Origin: Lysinibacillus sp. FJAT-14745
GTDB taxonomy: Bacteria; Bacillota; Bacilli; Bacillales_A; Planococcaceae
Length of the DNA: 41,302 nt
NCBI RefSeq assembly: GCF_001275675.1
Contig: NZ_LITM01000005.1
Coordinates: forward strand, 46,666-87,967
Direction of reading: 5' to 3'
Shown here: positions 8,612-16,576 of the stretch, piece after piece
Layout: every line of letters starts with the position of its first letter
Numbering within the stretch: position 1 is the first letter of the stretch
The notes under the pieces: generated by a model
The model's input: only the letters and a program-made list of their open reading frames with translations
Told to the model about the DNA's origin: nothing
Database searches by the model: none
Made by a program: the position numbers and the translations under genes

Positions 8612-8632
8612 CCTACTGAGTATTGCGGTATT
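8584..8632. terminator. bidirectional terminator between the membrane protein gene and tkt
   Basis: Seventeen-base arms (AATACCGCAGTACTCAG and its near-perfect complement at 8616-8632) around a 15-base loop, with A and T runs outside. Confidence 0.85.
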
Positions 8633-8639
8633 TAATAAA

Positions 8640-10634
8640 TTATAGAGCTTTAACCTTCGCTACAACATTTTCTACTGTGAATCCGTATTTTTCCATTACT
8701 AATTCACCTGGTGCAGAAGCGCCGAACTTGTCAATAGCAAGAACGTCCCCTTCAAAACCAGTGTATTTATGCCAGCCGAATGATGCGCCCATTTCGATTG
8801 CAAGACGTTTTGTTACAGCTTTTGGAAGAACTGATTCTTTGTAAGCTGCGTCTTGTTTTTCGAAACGATCCATAGATGGCATTGAAACAACTGCCACATC
8901 CACGCCATCAGCTTTTAATGCTTTTTGTGCTTCAACTGCAAGTGAAACCTCAGAGCCTGTTGCAATTAAAATGGCATCTGCCACTTCTTTTGTAGCAGGA
9001 GACACTGTATATGCACCTTTAGTCACACCTTCACGTACTGTATCAATAGATGCGTCAAGCACAGGTAAGTTTTGACGAGATAATACTAAAACAGTTGGTG
9101 TTTTTTCAGATGCTACTGCTAGCTCCCATGCAACTGCTGATTCATTTGCATCAGCTGGGCGAACTACAGATAAGTTTGGCATTGCACGTAAAGATGCAAG
9201 GTGTTCGATTGGTTCATGTGTCGGACCATCTTCACCTACAGCAATTGAGTCATGTGTAAATACATAAGTAACAGGAAGACCCATTAATGCAGAAAGACGT
9301 ACAGCTGGACGAACATAATCAGAGAATACGAAGAATGTACCGCCGAATACGTTAAGACCACCGTGAAGTGCCATACCGTTCATAGCAGCACCCATTGCAA
9401 ACTCACGTACACCGAACCAAATATTACGGCCAGCATAATCGTCTGCAGAGAAATCTCCAGCGTCTTTCATTGTTGTTTTATTTGAGCCAGCAAGGTCAGC
9501 TGAACCACCGAAGAATGATGGTGTTTTCTTCGCAATTGCATTGATTGCATCTCCAGATGAAGAACGAGTAGCTACTGATTTACCTGTTTCATAAACTGGT
9601 AATTCTGAAGCGAAATCCTCTGGTAATTGACCATTCATTGCGTTTTCAAATTGTGCAGCTAATTCTGGGAACTCTTGCTTATATGCTTCAAACTTAGCAT
9701 TCCAAGCTTCTTCAGGTTGTGCCCCTTGAGTTTTAGCAGCTGCAGCAAATGTATCATATGCTTCTGCAGGAATTTGGAATGGCTCGTGTGTCCATTCATA
9801 AGTAGCTTTTGTTAAAACGACCTCATCTTGACCAAGTGGTGCACCGTGAGAAGCAGCTTTACCTGATTTGTTTGGTGAACCAAAACCGATTACAGTTTTC
9901 ACTTCGATAAGTGTTGGCTTGCCAGTTGATTTTTTAGCTTCTTCGATAGCTGCGTTAATTGCTTCAACATCAGTACCATCAGCAACTTTTAAATAGTTCC
10001 AGCCATAAGATTCAAAACGCTTTTGGACATTTTCTGAGAATGATTTTTCTAAATCACCATCTAAAGAAATATCGTTTGAATCGTATAAAACGATTAACTT
10101 TTCAAGCTTCAAGTGACCTGCTAATGAAATAGCTTCAGCTGCTACACCTTCCATTAAATCGCCATCGCCACAAAGTGCGAATGTATAATGATCAACGATG
10201 TCATGTCCTGCTTTATTGTAAGTAGCTGCTAAATGACGTTCAGCCATTGCCATACCAACTGTCATAGCAATACCTTGACCTAGAGGACCCGTTGTTGCCT
10301 CTACCCCAACTGTATGACCATATTCAGGATGTCCTGGAGTTAATGAATCCCATTGACGGAAATTTTGAATTTCTTCCATTGGTAAGCCGTAGCCACCAAG
10401 ATGAAGTAGGCTGTATAGAAGCATTGAGCCATGACCTGCAGAAAGTACAAAACGATCGCGGTTAAACCATTTTGGATTCGCCGGATTATGGCGAAGTTGT
10501 TTTGTCCAAAGCGTATAAGCCATTGGCGCAGCCCCCATCGGTAAACCTGGGTGACCTGAGTTTGCTTTTTCAATTGCATCGATTGACAAAGTTCGGATAG
10601 CATTAATCGCTAGTTGATCCGCATGTTGAGTCAT
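8640..10634 (-). CDS. tkt: transketolase
   Basis: A 664-residue full-length transketolase of the non-oxidative pentose phosphate pathway, moving two-carbon units between sugar phosphates with thiamine diphosphate. Seen: the N-terminal [20 protein letters not shown] block, the ThDP/metal motif starting [13 protein letters not shown] and ending in YDSN, the second-domain segment [20 protein letters not shown] and [20 protein letters not shown] carrying catalytic Glu and substrate histidines. AAAGGATG precedes the ATG by about ten bases. It keeps the Bacillus neighbour ynzC upstream. A good vegetative promoter is visible upstream. Confidence 0.97.
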   Translation of the reverse strand: MTQHADQLAINAIRTLSIDAIEKANSGHPGLPMGAAPMAYTLWTKQLRHNPANPKWFNRDRFVLSAGHGSMLLYSLLHLGGYGLPMEEIQNFRQWDSLTPGHPEYGHTVGVEATTGPLGQGIAMTVGMAMAERHLAATYNKAGHDIVDHYTFALCGDGDLMEGVAAEAISLAGHLKLEKLIVLYDSNDISLDGDLEKSFSENVQKRFESYGWNYLKVADGTDVEAINAAIEEAKKSTGKPTLIEVKTVIGFGSPNKSGKAASHGAPLGQDEVVLTKATYEWTHEPFQIPAEAYDTFAAAAKTQGAQPEEAWNAKFEAYKQEFPELAAQFENAMNGQLPEDFASELPVYETGKSVATRSSSGDAINAIAKKTPSFFGGSADLAGSNKTTMKDAGDFSADDYAGRNIWFGVREFAMGAAMNGMALHGGLNVFGGTFFVFSDYVRPAVRLSALMGLPVTYVFTHDSIAVGEDGPTHEPIEHLASLRAMPNLSVVRPADANESAVAWELAVASEKTPTVLVLSRQNLPVLDASIDTVREGVTKGAYTVSPATKEVADAILIATGSEVSLAVEAQKALKADGVDVAVVSMPSMDRFEKQDAAYKESVLPKAVTKRLAIEMGASFGWHKYTGFEGDVLAIDKFGASAPGELVMEKYGFTVENVVAKVKAL

Positions 10635-10659
10635 TTTTTTGTGACATCCTTTCTCGTCC

Positions 10660-10688
10660 TATATATTGTTCTTATACAGTTTAGTCAA
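10660..10688 (-). promoter_or_regulatory. predicted sigma-A promoter of tkt
   Basis: On the minus strand TTGACT at 10688-10683 and TATATA at 10665-10660 with a 17-base spacer, about 25 bases before the tkt start codon. Confidence 0.65.
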
Positions 10689-10746
10689 CATTGCTTCAGA
10701 AAACAATATTTTTGTTATACTATTTACGTTTTATTACATACTTTAT

Positions 10747-10823
10747 CTTTATTCAGTAGAAATATTTATTTTAAATTTAATATTTTCACAGCAGTGAAAC
10801 CGTATAAGACTAACTGAATAAAG
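10747..10823. repeat. inverted repeat with an inner hairpin upstream of tkt
   Basis: CTTTATTCAGT at 10747-10757 is exactly mirrored by ACTGAATAAAG at 10813-10823, with TTTCACAGCAGTGAAA as a second small palindrome between them. The function is unknown; it lies between ynzC and the tkt promoter. Confidence 0.6.
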
Positions 10824-10825
10824 AT

Positions 10826-10920
10826 AATGCCTCCGGCGGATGTTACGGATTTTGAATGGAATTAATTGTGCTAGCACAATTCAAAATCCTGACGCAATTA
10901 CGCCGAGGAGTAATTGATTT
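10826..10920. repeat. palindromic intergenic repeat, GCC(T/G)CGGC family, copy 1
   Basis: Arms GGATTTTGAAT and ATTCAAAATCC surround a TTGTGCTAGCACAA palindrome. The right part, reversed, reads ATCAATTACTCCTCGGCG then TAATTGCGTC and matches the start of the copy at 26339. It is an interspersed non-coding repeat; no open frame of note. Confidence 0.7.
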
Positions 10921-10932
10921 AAATGTGACACA

Positions 10933-11166
10933 TTAATTTAGAAATTTATTTTTTTTCGCTTGTTTAACTTTTTCCGGTGTTACATCATTTCCTTCAGCAT
11001 CTACCACTTTTACGTTTTCAATTGTATCACGCATCGTTGCTCTAAATGTATCTAGATACTCCTTACGAAGCGCTGTACGTTCCTTAGCTTCTGCCTCTGT
11101 TAATGTACCACTTTTAGCCTTAGCAGAAAGTTCATTGATTCGGTTAATTTTTTCTTTTGATATCAT
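10933..11166 (-). CDS. ynzC: YnzC family (UPF0291/DUF896) protein
   Basis: A 77-residue soluble helical protein matching the family: [19 protein letters not shown], then [20 protein letters not shown] and [14 protein letters not shown]. subtilis YnzC is a small helical-hairpin protein of unknown role, encoded in the SOS-linked cluster. The ATG at 11166 follows AAAGGTGTG; the frame to 11211 has no binding site. It keeps its place next to tkt, but its usual other neighbour yneB is now about 8.8 kb away, across the mobile island. Confidence 0.92.
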   Translation of the reverse strand: MISKEKINRINELSAKAKSGTLTEAEAKERTALRKEYLDTFRATMRDTIENVKVVDAEGNDVTPEKVKQAKKNKFLN

Positions 11167-11329
11167 AGTTACACACCTTTCAGTACATATCTTAATGAAT
11201 ATGGTATGCAAAGTATAGCATGTTTTCCCTTGGAATGCAGTTATACCAACCTTTCTCGCATCGCTTTATTCATTAAGGTAATGCAAAACAATGAATGAAA
11301 AAGCATGGATTTGGGGCTAATAAAATACG

Positions 11330-11397
11330 GCGGGCGTGTGTACAGGAATGTGTGAGTTATATTAGGTTGAGGCTAATTGCTTCAACCTTTTTAATTT
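11330..11397 (+). repeat. direct repeat copy A with stem-loop, left of hpt
   Basis: GCGTGTGTACAGG, then ATG and GTGAGT, followed by a hairpin (GGTTGAGGC, loop, GCTTCAACC) and TTTTTAATTTTA. The same order recurs at 12272-12340 on the other side of hpt. On the minus strand it covers the last codons of the decayed terminase gene. As a plus-strand signal it looks like a terminator with no gene in front. Confidence 0.75.
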
Positions 11398-11589
11398 TAA
11401 TTCTTCCATGCGATTTTCTATATAAGTTTTTAAGCTCACATTTGCAACAAATTTATGAGCATTACCTCTTGCGTAGACTTTGCTGTATCCAGCCTTTATC
11501 GCAGCTTGCTCTACATTTCCTAGTTCAATTTAAAATTCTGCAAATGCTTGTTTTTTTGGAGTTAATTTACGTTTACAAATAAACTCTCA
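11362..11589 (-). pseudogene. phage terminase small subunit, decayed
   Basis: The minus-strand frame reads KLTPKKQAFAEF-stop-IELGNVEQAAIKAGYS, then KVYARGNAHKFVANVSLKTY and IENRMEELKLKR. This is the N-terminal DNA-binding region of Terminase_2 family small subunits, where the usual Tyr codon of FAEFY is now TAA. An upstream in-frame TGA and lack of any start codon confirm that it is dead. No large subunit follows. It is direct evidence that the block between ynzC and yneB once contained phage DNA. Confidence 0.82.
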
Positions 11590-11618
11590 TCAGAAATCGA
11601 TGGAAGTTATATTTGTTT

Positions 11619-12149
11619 TTATTTTTCTGTTACAACTGATGCAATATATGGTAAGTTACGATATTTTTCAGCACAGTCAATTCCATAGCCAACTATAAAT
11701 TCATCTGGAATTTGGAAGCCGACGTATTCTGCTTTTAAGTCAACTTTACGGCGCTCTGGTTTATCAAGTAATGTACAGAGTTTTAGTGCTTTTGGCTTAT
11801 GCATAAAGAAATGGTCTTTTAAGAAGTGAAGTGTTAAGCCTGAATCGATAATGTCTTCTACGACAATTACGTTTTTGCCTGTAATGTTGACGTCGATATC
11901 TTTTAATAATTTAACTTTTCCTGTTGTTTCCGTTTGGTTGCCGTAACTAGACGCAGAGATAAAGTCGATTGTTACTTCATTTTTTATGTGACGAATTAAA
12001 TCAGCAGCAAATACGAAAGAACCTTTTAATACCGCAATTATCACGATTTCTTCGCCTTCAAAGTCGCGTTCAATTTGTAGTGCTAGTTCTTTTACTTTTG
12101 CTTGTAAAGATTCTGCAGAGATTAAAGTATCTTTTATTTCAATGTTCAT
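11619..12149 (-). CDS. hpt: hypoxanthine phosphoribosyltransferase
   Basis: A 176-residue type I phosphoribosyltransferase that salvages hypoxanthine/guanine with PRPP to IMP/GMP. Seen: the KGSFVFAADLIRHI segment, SSYGNQTETTGKVK of the flexible loop, the PRPP loop VIVVEDIIDSGLTL near residue 95, and the C-terminal IPDEFIVGYGIDCAEKYRNL that holds the base-binding residues. AGGAGG precedes the ATG by six bases. It is not in the usual tilS-hpt-ftsH setting, so this is probably a second copy. It sits inside the mobile island, bracketed by direct repeats. Confidence 0.93.
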   Translation of the reverse strand: MNIEIKDTLISAESLQAKVKELALQIERDFEGEEIVIIAVLKGSFVFAADLIRHIKNEVTIDFISASSYGNQTETTGKVKLLKDIDVNITGKNVIVVEDIIDSGLTLHFLKDHFFMHKPKALKLCTLLDKPERRKVDLKAEYVGFQIPDEFIVGYGIDCAEKYRNLPYIASVVTEK

Positions 12150-12271
12150 TATAATCCTCCTACATTGTAAAATTCGTGAGTATTTCGACTGTAAAGGATT
12201 GAGAGTGAAAAGTCAAAAAGGTGGGCATTCATAAAAAAAGAGCCGTATCGACTTTGCAAAGCCCAAGAACT

Positions 12272-12340
12272 GCGAGCGTGTGTACAGGGATGGGTGAGTA
12301 AGATTGAAGCAATTTGCTCCAATCTTTTTTATTTTACTAA
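12272..12340 (+). repeat. direct repeat copy B with stem-loop, right of hpt
   Basis: GCGAGCGTGTGTACAGGG, ATGGGTGAGT, then hairpin AGATTGAAGC / GCTCCAATCT and TTTTTTATTTTA. It matches copy A in order and spacing; the reversed hairpin still encodes the last terminase-like codons (KRLEQIAS). Confidence 0.75.
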
Positions 12341-12431
12341 CCAATAAAGTAATTACATTACCAAATGTTTTTGTTTTTTTTCATTCAACTAGCTATATTG
12401 AAAATAGTTAAAAATAAAGGAGTGAAAATCA

Positions 12432-12758
12432 ATGAGAAATATTAAACTTTTAAAGATGCCAGCTGAGATTGCAGATAGTTGTGGATTGTATCGGGGGCAA
12501 ACCACAAAAGTTAGAGTAATAAGTATAAATAGCGATGGAATAGAAGTAATCAATAGATCAAAAAACAACAGAGTTGGATTTATTAAAAATGATTTTTTAA
12601 AAACACGAAAAGAAGATATGCAAATACTATCCAGTCTATATGTATATTATCTTGGTGAGGATGATGAATATTTGCATTTTTGTGAGGATGTAATTTACCA
12701 GGAAATATTTAATCGTTTCGAAGATATTTACAAATGGCGTCACTTTAGTGGTAATTAG
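12432..12758 (+). CDS. hypothetical protein
   Basis: A 108-residue soluble protein with no family I recognise. The first half is beta-rich (TTKVRVISINSDGIEVINRS), the second acidic and aromatic, ending in IFNRFEDIYKWRHF. No signal peptide or membrane segment. AAAGGAGTG precedes the ATG by about nine bases, a good site. It stands alone on the plus strand between the hpt repeat and a minus-strand phage-type cluster; AT-rich codon use fits island DNA. Confidence 0.6.
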   Translation: MRNIKLLKMPAEIADSCGLYRGQTTKVRVISINSDGIEVINRSKNNRVGFIKNDFLKTRKEDMQILSSLYVYYLGEDDEYLHFCEDVIYQEIFNRFEDIYKWRHFSGN

Positions 12759-12874
12759 CACTTTAATGGATTATAACTCTTACTTTATCAGTACCAACAA
12801 GTTTCCGTACTTTTTATTACAAAAGTAAAATTTTGAAAGTGAAACAGATCTCTCTTAAATTAGAGAGGTCTCCT

Positions 12875-12952
12875 CACTTTTGAGGGACCAATCCAATTTT
12901 GCAGAAGTACGCTCAATTTTGAGCAGACCTATGAAATTTGCACAACTCTCAA
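12875..12952. repeat. degenerate tandem repeat, period about 20 bp
   Basis: AATTTTG-type cores at 12895, 12915 and 12935, preceded by a related CACTTTTGAG near 12875. One unit holds the palindrome CTCAATTTTGAG. Just upstream lies CTCTCTTAAATTAGAGAG, a perfect palindrome at about 12851-12868 that may terminate transcripts from either side. Confidence 0.55.
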
Positions 12953-13287
12953 ATACTTTGTACTTCAGATGCACTTTTAATTACCGTTTCATATAATTCA
13001 TCGGCATGAATGTTAATGGTATTCACATCTTCTTCCAATCTTTTAAACAATGGATAAAAAGCCATATCAATTAAACGCACTGTATCTTGAATTTCTTGAA
13101 TAGACATATAAGCCATTCCACGATCCTCATGCCAACCGTTTTCTGTCATTTCGTCAATTCTATTCATCAATTTTGCTACTGCGCTTTGTACAACTCGTAA
13201 TTCGGTCATTTGTACAGATAATCCTGTAGCATCATTACTATTTTCGAGTACCACTGTTTCTAATAAGTGTTGTGTTTGTTGCTGCAT
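12949..13287 (-). CDS. hypothetical protein, phage/plasmid-type cluster
   Basis: A 112-residue acidic, helical protein, rich in heptad-like spacing (LRVVQSAVAKLMNRIDEM, LFKRLEEDVNTINI), with no family recognised. The ATG is preceded by AAAAGGGGAATG. It is the last of four minus-strand genes (14527 to 12949) that include a frameshifted helix-turn-helix gene, so it is probably part of one mobile replication/regulation module. Its stop lies in the flanking tandem repeat. Confidence 0.6.
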   Translation of the reverse strand: MQQQTQHLLETVVLENSNDATGLSVQMTELRVVQSAVAKLMNRIDEMTENGWHEDRGMAYMSIQEIQDTVRLIDMAFYPLFKRLEEDVNTINIHADELYETVIKSASEVQSI

Positions 13288-13314
13288 GTTCTCATTCCCC
13301 TTTTCATCTATGTT

Positions 13315-13395
13315 TTATTTAGTTGCTACCGCATTTAAAAGTAATTGTTTGTTGCGATCAGACATTACACGCCATTCTTTAACCGTTACTTTCAT
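13315..13395 (-). CDS. very small ORF, 26 residues
   Basis: Reads MKVTVKEWRVMSDRNKQLLL and six more residues. AAGGAAGTGA lies eight bases before the ATG, a convincing site, and the gene is evenly spaced between the two longer genes. Basic, helical, no known family; it may be a real small protein of the mobile module. Confidence 0.5.
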   Translation of the reverse strand: MKVTVKEWRVMSDRNKQLLLNAVATK

Positions 13396-13416
13396 TTGCA
13401 TTCACTTCCTTTCTTA

Positions 13417-14221
13417 TTAAAATACTTCTGTTGGTCCATTACGTTCTGTTAGCCAATTGTAGAAAGGTACTGGACGTACATTTACAGGCTTTTTCTTCAT
13501 ATATGATGTGTTTGTTGTCGGATGCTTACCTATGCGCTGTACTGCTTTGTTGTGGGCTCCTACGAATACTGCACGTAATGTCTTTGTAACTGTCAGCACA
13601 CCATCTCTAATATCGTTGGCCATTTTAAAAATGATGTTCTTAGCCAATATGATTCCTGAATGTTACTTACATTAGATGCCAATACCACTTTATGCAGCTC
13701 ATCTTTGAAAATGTCCGAAAGTGGCAGCGAATGCATGAAATCGTAAAGCATTTGCTGATAATCATTCATAAATTCTTTACATGCTTCTTTTTCAGCATTA
13801 GCCGTGTTACATGCTGCTTGTAATGGAACAACCTCACTTTGAACCGCCTCTTGCTCAAATGGTTTGTCAGTGCTTCCACACACTTCTAATTGATACGGCA
13901 AAATAATATAGATGTTTGCACCACGACCGCCTTTTTCCTTCGTAGTGACCTGTTTCTTAATAATCCCTAGTGATTCCAGTTTTGAAATCGCTCTGTACAC
14001 CGTCTTTGTACTGATCTCTAAGCTGTCAGCAATTGTGGCAGCCTTCAAATGACATACCCCAGGGTAATTAAGAGCATGTGAAGCGAGTTTATAAACAATG
14101 GCACTCTCTGATTCAGTTAGGTCATAGTAATGTTGCTGGATATGCTGTTCAACGTGCTGATATCCATTTCTTGTACTGAATTGAATGTTTCATATTGTAC
14201 TAAATATTCAAACGCTGCCAT
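13417..14221 (-). pseudogene. helix-turn-helix protein of phage/plasmid type, two frameshifts
   Basis: Three overlapping frames add up to one protein. From the ATG at 14221 (after GAGGTGAGAAC) the frame gives MAAFEYLVQYETFNS and then fails near 14170. The next frame carries RNGYQHVEQHIQQHYYDLTE, then CHLKAATIADSLEISTKTVY, a clear winged helix-turn-helix, and runs to the conserved SLPLSDIFKDELHKVVLAS. It fails near 13645, and a third frame gives AKNIIFKMANDIRDGVLTVT to the end RPVPFYNWLTERN. In relatives I recall these parts as one continuous protein. Each frame alone could be mistaken for a gene. The role is probably replication or transcription control of the element. Confidence 0.75.
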
Positions 14222-14284
14222 TGTTCTCACCTCACTTTCTAATCACGAACTTTAATGGATCCAAAGAATAAATATTGTTCGTAT

Positions 14285-14527
14285 TTACTTAAAAGCTTGT
14301 TTCAATTTCTTCCTCATATGCTCTACTTCCACATCGGTTAATAACTTGTGATACTTCATGATGCGCGCTAACCGTCTTGTATGCTTGCGAGCGTCTTTAA
14401 CCTGATCCAGTTGCTTCAATTTGTTGTGGATGTATTCATTGCGCTTCTGGATAGTTTTCGATTGGTCACGTCCACACATTGATATTCCCTCCCACATCAA
14501 CATGTCGGCTATTTCTAGTCCATTCAC
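14285..14527 (-). CDS. hypothetical basic protein, mobile-element cluster
   Basis: An 80-residue, strongly basic, helical protein (TIQKRNEYIHNKLKQLDQVK, ARKHTRRLARIMKYHKLL). No family recognised; the charge suggests nucleic-acid contact. The GTG start at 14527 follows AAAGG by about ten bases; an internal ATG (MLMWEG) is an alternative. It is the first gene of the minus-strand cluster and diverges from the XRE regulator across a region with repeated operator-like sites. Confidence 0.55.
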   Translation of the reverse strand: MNGLEIADMLMWEGISMCGRDQSKTIQKRNEYIHNKLKQLDQVKDARKHTRRLARIMKYHKLLTDVEVEHMRKKLKQAFK

Positions 14528-14545
14528 CGACTAACCTTTGATGGT

Positions 14546-14671
14546 TATTTGTAAAAATTTATATTTCCAATGTAAACCATACGATTGTCAAAATCAAGTT
14601 TTTTGTAAAAATAAATATTGCTTTTGTCAATATATTGGTTGTCAACACCTTCGTAAATCATGTTATAATTA
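14546..14671. promoter_or_regulatory. divergent control region with operator-like repeats
   Basis: TTGTAAAAAT followed by an ATATT core occurs twice (near 14549 and 14600), and TTGTCAA-type sites occur near 14585, 14625 and 14640. TATAAT near 14665 is a likely -10 for the XRE gene. The spacing suggests repressor sites for the neighbouring regulator; this is inference. Confidence 0.45.
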
Positions 14672-14690
14672 AGGTGTAGGAGGTGTTAGA

Positions 14691-14906
14691 GTGTCTTTGA
14701 CAATGGGGGAAAAGATTAAAGTTTTATTAAACAGAAAAAGCATGTCAGTCCAGGATCTAGCTGAGCTACTCGGACAATCTCGACAAAATATTAATACGAA
14801 ATTGAAGAAGGATAATTTTAGCGAACAAGATTTAAAAAAGATTGCCGATGTATTAGAAGTTGAATTTGAAGGTTTCTTCTTCCTAAAGAACGGTGATAAA
14901 ATTTAA
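14691..14906 (+). CDS. XRE/Cro-type helix-turn-helix regulator
   Basis: A 71-residue single-domain regulator. SVQDLAELLGQSRQNINTKL (residues 19-38) is a canonical Cro/CI helix-turn-helix, and LKKIADVLEVEFEGFF closes the domain. AGGAGG sits eight bases before the GTG start. Such small regulators control phage or conjugative elements; here it faces a minus-strand cluster of element-type genes and a repeat-rich promoter region, so autoregulation and repression of the cluster are likely. A strong terminator follows directly. Confidence 0.88.
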   Translation: MSLTMGEKIKVLLNRKSMSVQDLAELLGQSRQNINTKLKKDNFSEQDLKKIADVLEVEFEGFFFLKNGDKI

Positions 14907-14917
14907 ACGATAGCAAG

Positions 14918-14960
14918 AAACACTTCCAGCTCATCGTGCAGCTGAAAGTGTTTTTCTTTT
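14918..14960 (+). terminator. intrinsic terminator after the XRE regulator
   Basis: AAACACTT-CAGCT paired with AGCTG-AAGTGTTT, followed by TTCTTTT. Confidence 0.85.
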
Positions 14961-15146
14961 GGCCATAATAAAAAGCAACCACATTTCTGCAGCTGCTTGA
15001 TTATATATATTAATTATTAAGAGCATGTTTTAAAAGATTAAAAAGAATAAATGATTAAGATTCAATATTTACAGCACAATGCTTACTCCCTCAATTGATT
15101 TCAGCATTTAAACGATAGGATATTACTATCACAATAACAACTAAGA

Positions 15147-15272
15147 GGCTGGGACATAACTGGTTAAAACCTTAAAAAGCGCGAGAAATCAATTTTAGAA
15201 ACGTTGATTTCTCGCGCTTTTCTGATGTGAAATTTATTAATTTTGCTTTGAAAGTATACTTATGTCCCAGCC
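15147..15272. repeat. GGCTGGGACATAA hairpin element, copy 1
   Basis: Perfect terminal inverted repeats GGCTGGGACATAA and TTATGTCCCAGCC bound a 126-bp unit. Inside is a second long stem, AAGCGCGAGAAATCAA with its complement. No open frame. The rest of 14961-15393 shows only AT-rich sequence and the next gene's terminator. Confidence 0.85.
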
Positions 15273-15340
15273 ACTTTAATATTTCATTCGGTAAGCGAAG
15301 ACATCGACTAACATCCTATCCGCATGTCAACAAACCCTAA

Positions 15341-15378
15341 AAAAATAGCCCCTTAACAAATAATTAAGAGGGCTATAT
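15341..15378 (-). terminator. terminator of the secreted protein gene
   Basis: On the minus strand ATAGCCC and GGGCTAT arms with inner TTAA pairs, then TTTTTAGG. Confidence 0.75.
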
Positions 15379-15393
15379 ATAATTCATAATCTA

Positions 15394-16158
15394 TCACTTA
15401 TCTCCAACTGGCATTAGTGAATTCTTTGGGAGCCAAACAGCATCATCGAGTCTTCCTTCTAAGTCATCAGCTACATATATATAACCATTAATTTCATGAT
15501 AAAACCTTGAAAAAACAGTACTTCCCTTTTTCATCATTCTTTCAGTTTTAGATTCTTTTAATGGAACGTCTTTCCCTTCCGCATCTTTTGTTAGCTCATA
15601 ACGTACGCCACTATCCGTCCATATTCTCTCAACGATTTTAAGATCTGTACCAGGGTACTCATCACAAAATTCGTCTTTTTCATATTCACCGTTGCAATGC
15701 TTCAGTAGTTGTCCATTCTTTGTATTTTTGAAATCAATAAACCATGTTCCTGCATTGCTGAAGAAGTGTCCGTAATTTTCGCTAGCATTAATACCATCAC
15801 GAGTACTAACAATATAGATTGGGGATTTATAAAAAGATGAACGAATTTCTATTGGTACCTCTTTGAAAACTACTAAATCCGTTGCTTGTACGCGGTATTG
15901 CCCCATTTGATAGAATATTTTTTTATCATATTTTTCAATATCATACGTTCTAAAGAAATTATTTCGCTTTACCACTAGCGAATCAAAAGTACCATCTGGA
16001 TTTCTCTTGTATACCTTGATGTCTTTTTTAAAGGTCATTTTTCCTGTTTGCTCTTTTACAACTTCTGCTCCATCATACATCACTTTTGCTTCTGATTTCG
16101 TTGGATTTACTACCGCAAATACAAATGCTGCTAGTAACACAATAAATAATTTTTTCAT
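15394..16158 (-). CDS. secreted hypothetical protein
   Basis: About 254 residues with a clear Sec signal peptide (KK, then LFIVLLAAFVFAVV and a likely cut after SEA near residue 24). The mature part is hydrophilic, beta-rich and aromatic, with a cysteine pair (HCNGEYEKDEFCDEY) that may form a disulfide. No family recognised. The start is the ATG at 16158, preceded by TTGGGGGAGA; the frame to 16194 would bury the signal peptide. It stands alone in the island and ends in its own terminator, so it is probably a single-gene unit. Confidence 0.7.
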   Translation of the reverse strand: MKKLFIVLLAAFVFAVVNPTKSEAKVMYDGAEVVKEQTGKMTFKKDIKVYKRNPDGTFDSLVVKRNNFFRTYDIEKYDKKIFYQMGQYRVQATDLVVFKEVPIEIRSSFYKSPIYIVSTRDGINASENYGHFFSNAGTWFIDFKNTKNGQLLKHCNGEYEKDEFCDEYPGTDLKIVERIWTDSGVRYELTKDAEGKDVPLKESKTERMMKKGSTVFSRFYHEINGYIYVADDLEGRLDDAVWLPKNSLMPVGDK

Positions 16159-16313
16159 TATTCTCCCCCAACATAGTTTTATTTTAAAAAACATAATATC
16201 TTAGTATTATATACTAGCAATCTACTATTCTACCAACGAATGTTAAAAATCCAACCAAAGTAGAGTGTTTTTCCATAACATTATTTCACCCATCTACCAT
16301 TCTACCCAATTCT

Positions 16314-16465
16314 CTAATTACATGGTCTACTACTAATTGATTGTGGAAGGCTATCACGCTCGTTTAACCAATTATAGAAAGGCACAGGACCTCTCTACAC
16401 GCTTTTTCCTCCACTGATTATGATTTAGTCGACTTGTTATGTAAACGTGCAATAGCCTTTGGAAA
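16314..16465 (-). pseudogene. decayed partial copy of the helix-turn-helix gene's C-terminus
   Basis: The minus strand reads KAIARLHNKS, an in-frame TAG, a frameshift, then GPVPFYNWLNERDSLPQS and a stop. It parallels the end of the gene at 13417-14221 (KAVQRIGKH ... RPVPFYNWLTER). It therefore records a second, older copy of the same mobile module. The remainder of 16159-16576 holds only a small hairpin (CACCTT/AAGGTG near 16470) and a GCTAGCCGCGGTTAGC palindrome. Confidence 0.7.
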
Positions 16466-16576
16466 TAAAAAACACCTTCTAAAAAAAGGTGCAGGTTAAG
16501 GACATTTAGCTAGCCGCGGTTAGCCTGATACGCTGTCATGGCTACACATTTCTAATATATATACATAATTTGTTCT

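Noticed and set aside
11295..11582. Plus-strand 95-residue frame
   Set aside because: It lies antisense to the decayed terminase gene, has no binding site and a composition unlike a protein.
12949..14527. Toxin-antitoxin or abortive-infection module
   Set aside because: No toxin or antitoxin fold can be recognised; the cluster fits a decayed phage/plasmid module better.
16500..16560. tRNA-like segment (GCTAGCCGCGGTTAGC region)
   Set aside because: No full cloverleaf or T-loop motif (GGTTCGAATC) is present; it is only a short palindrome.
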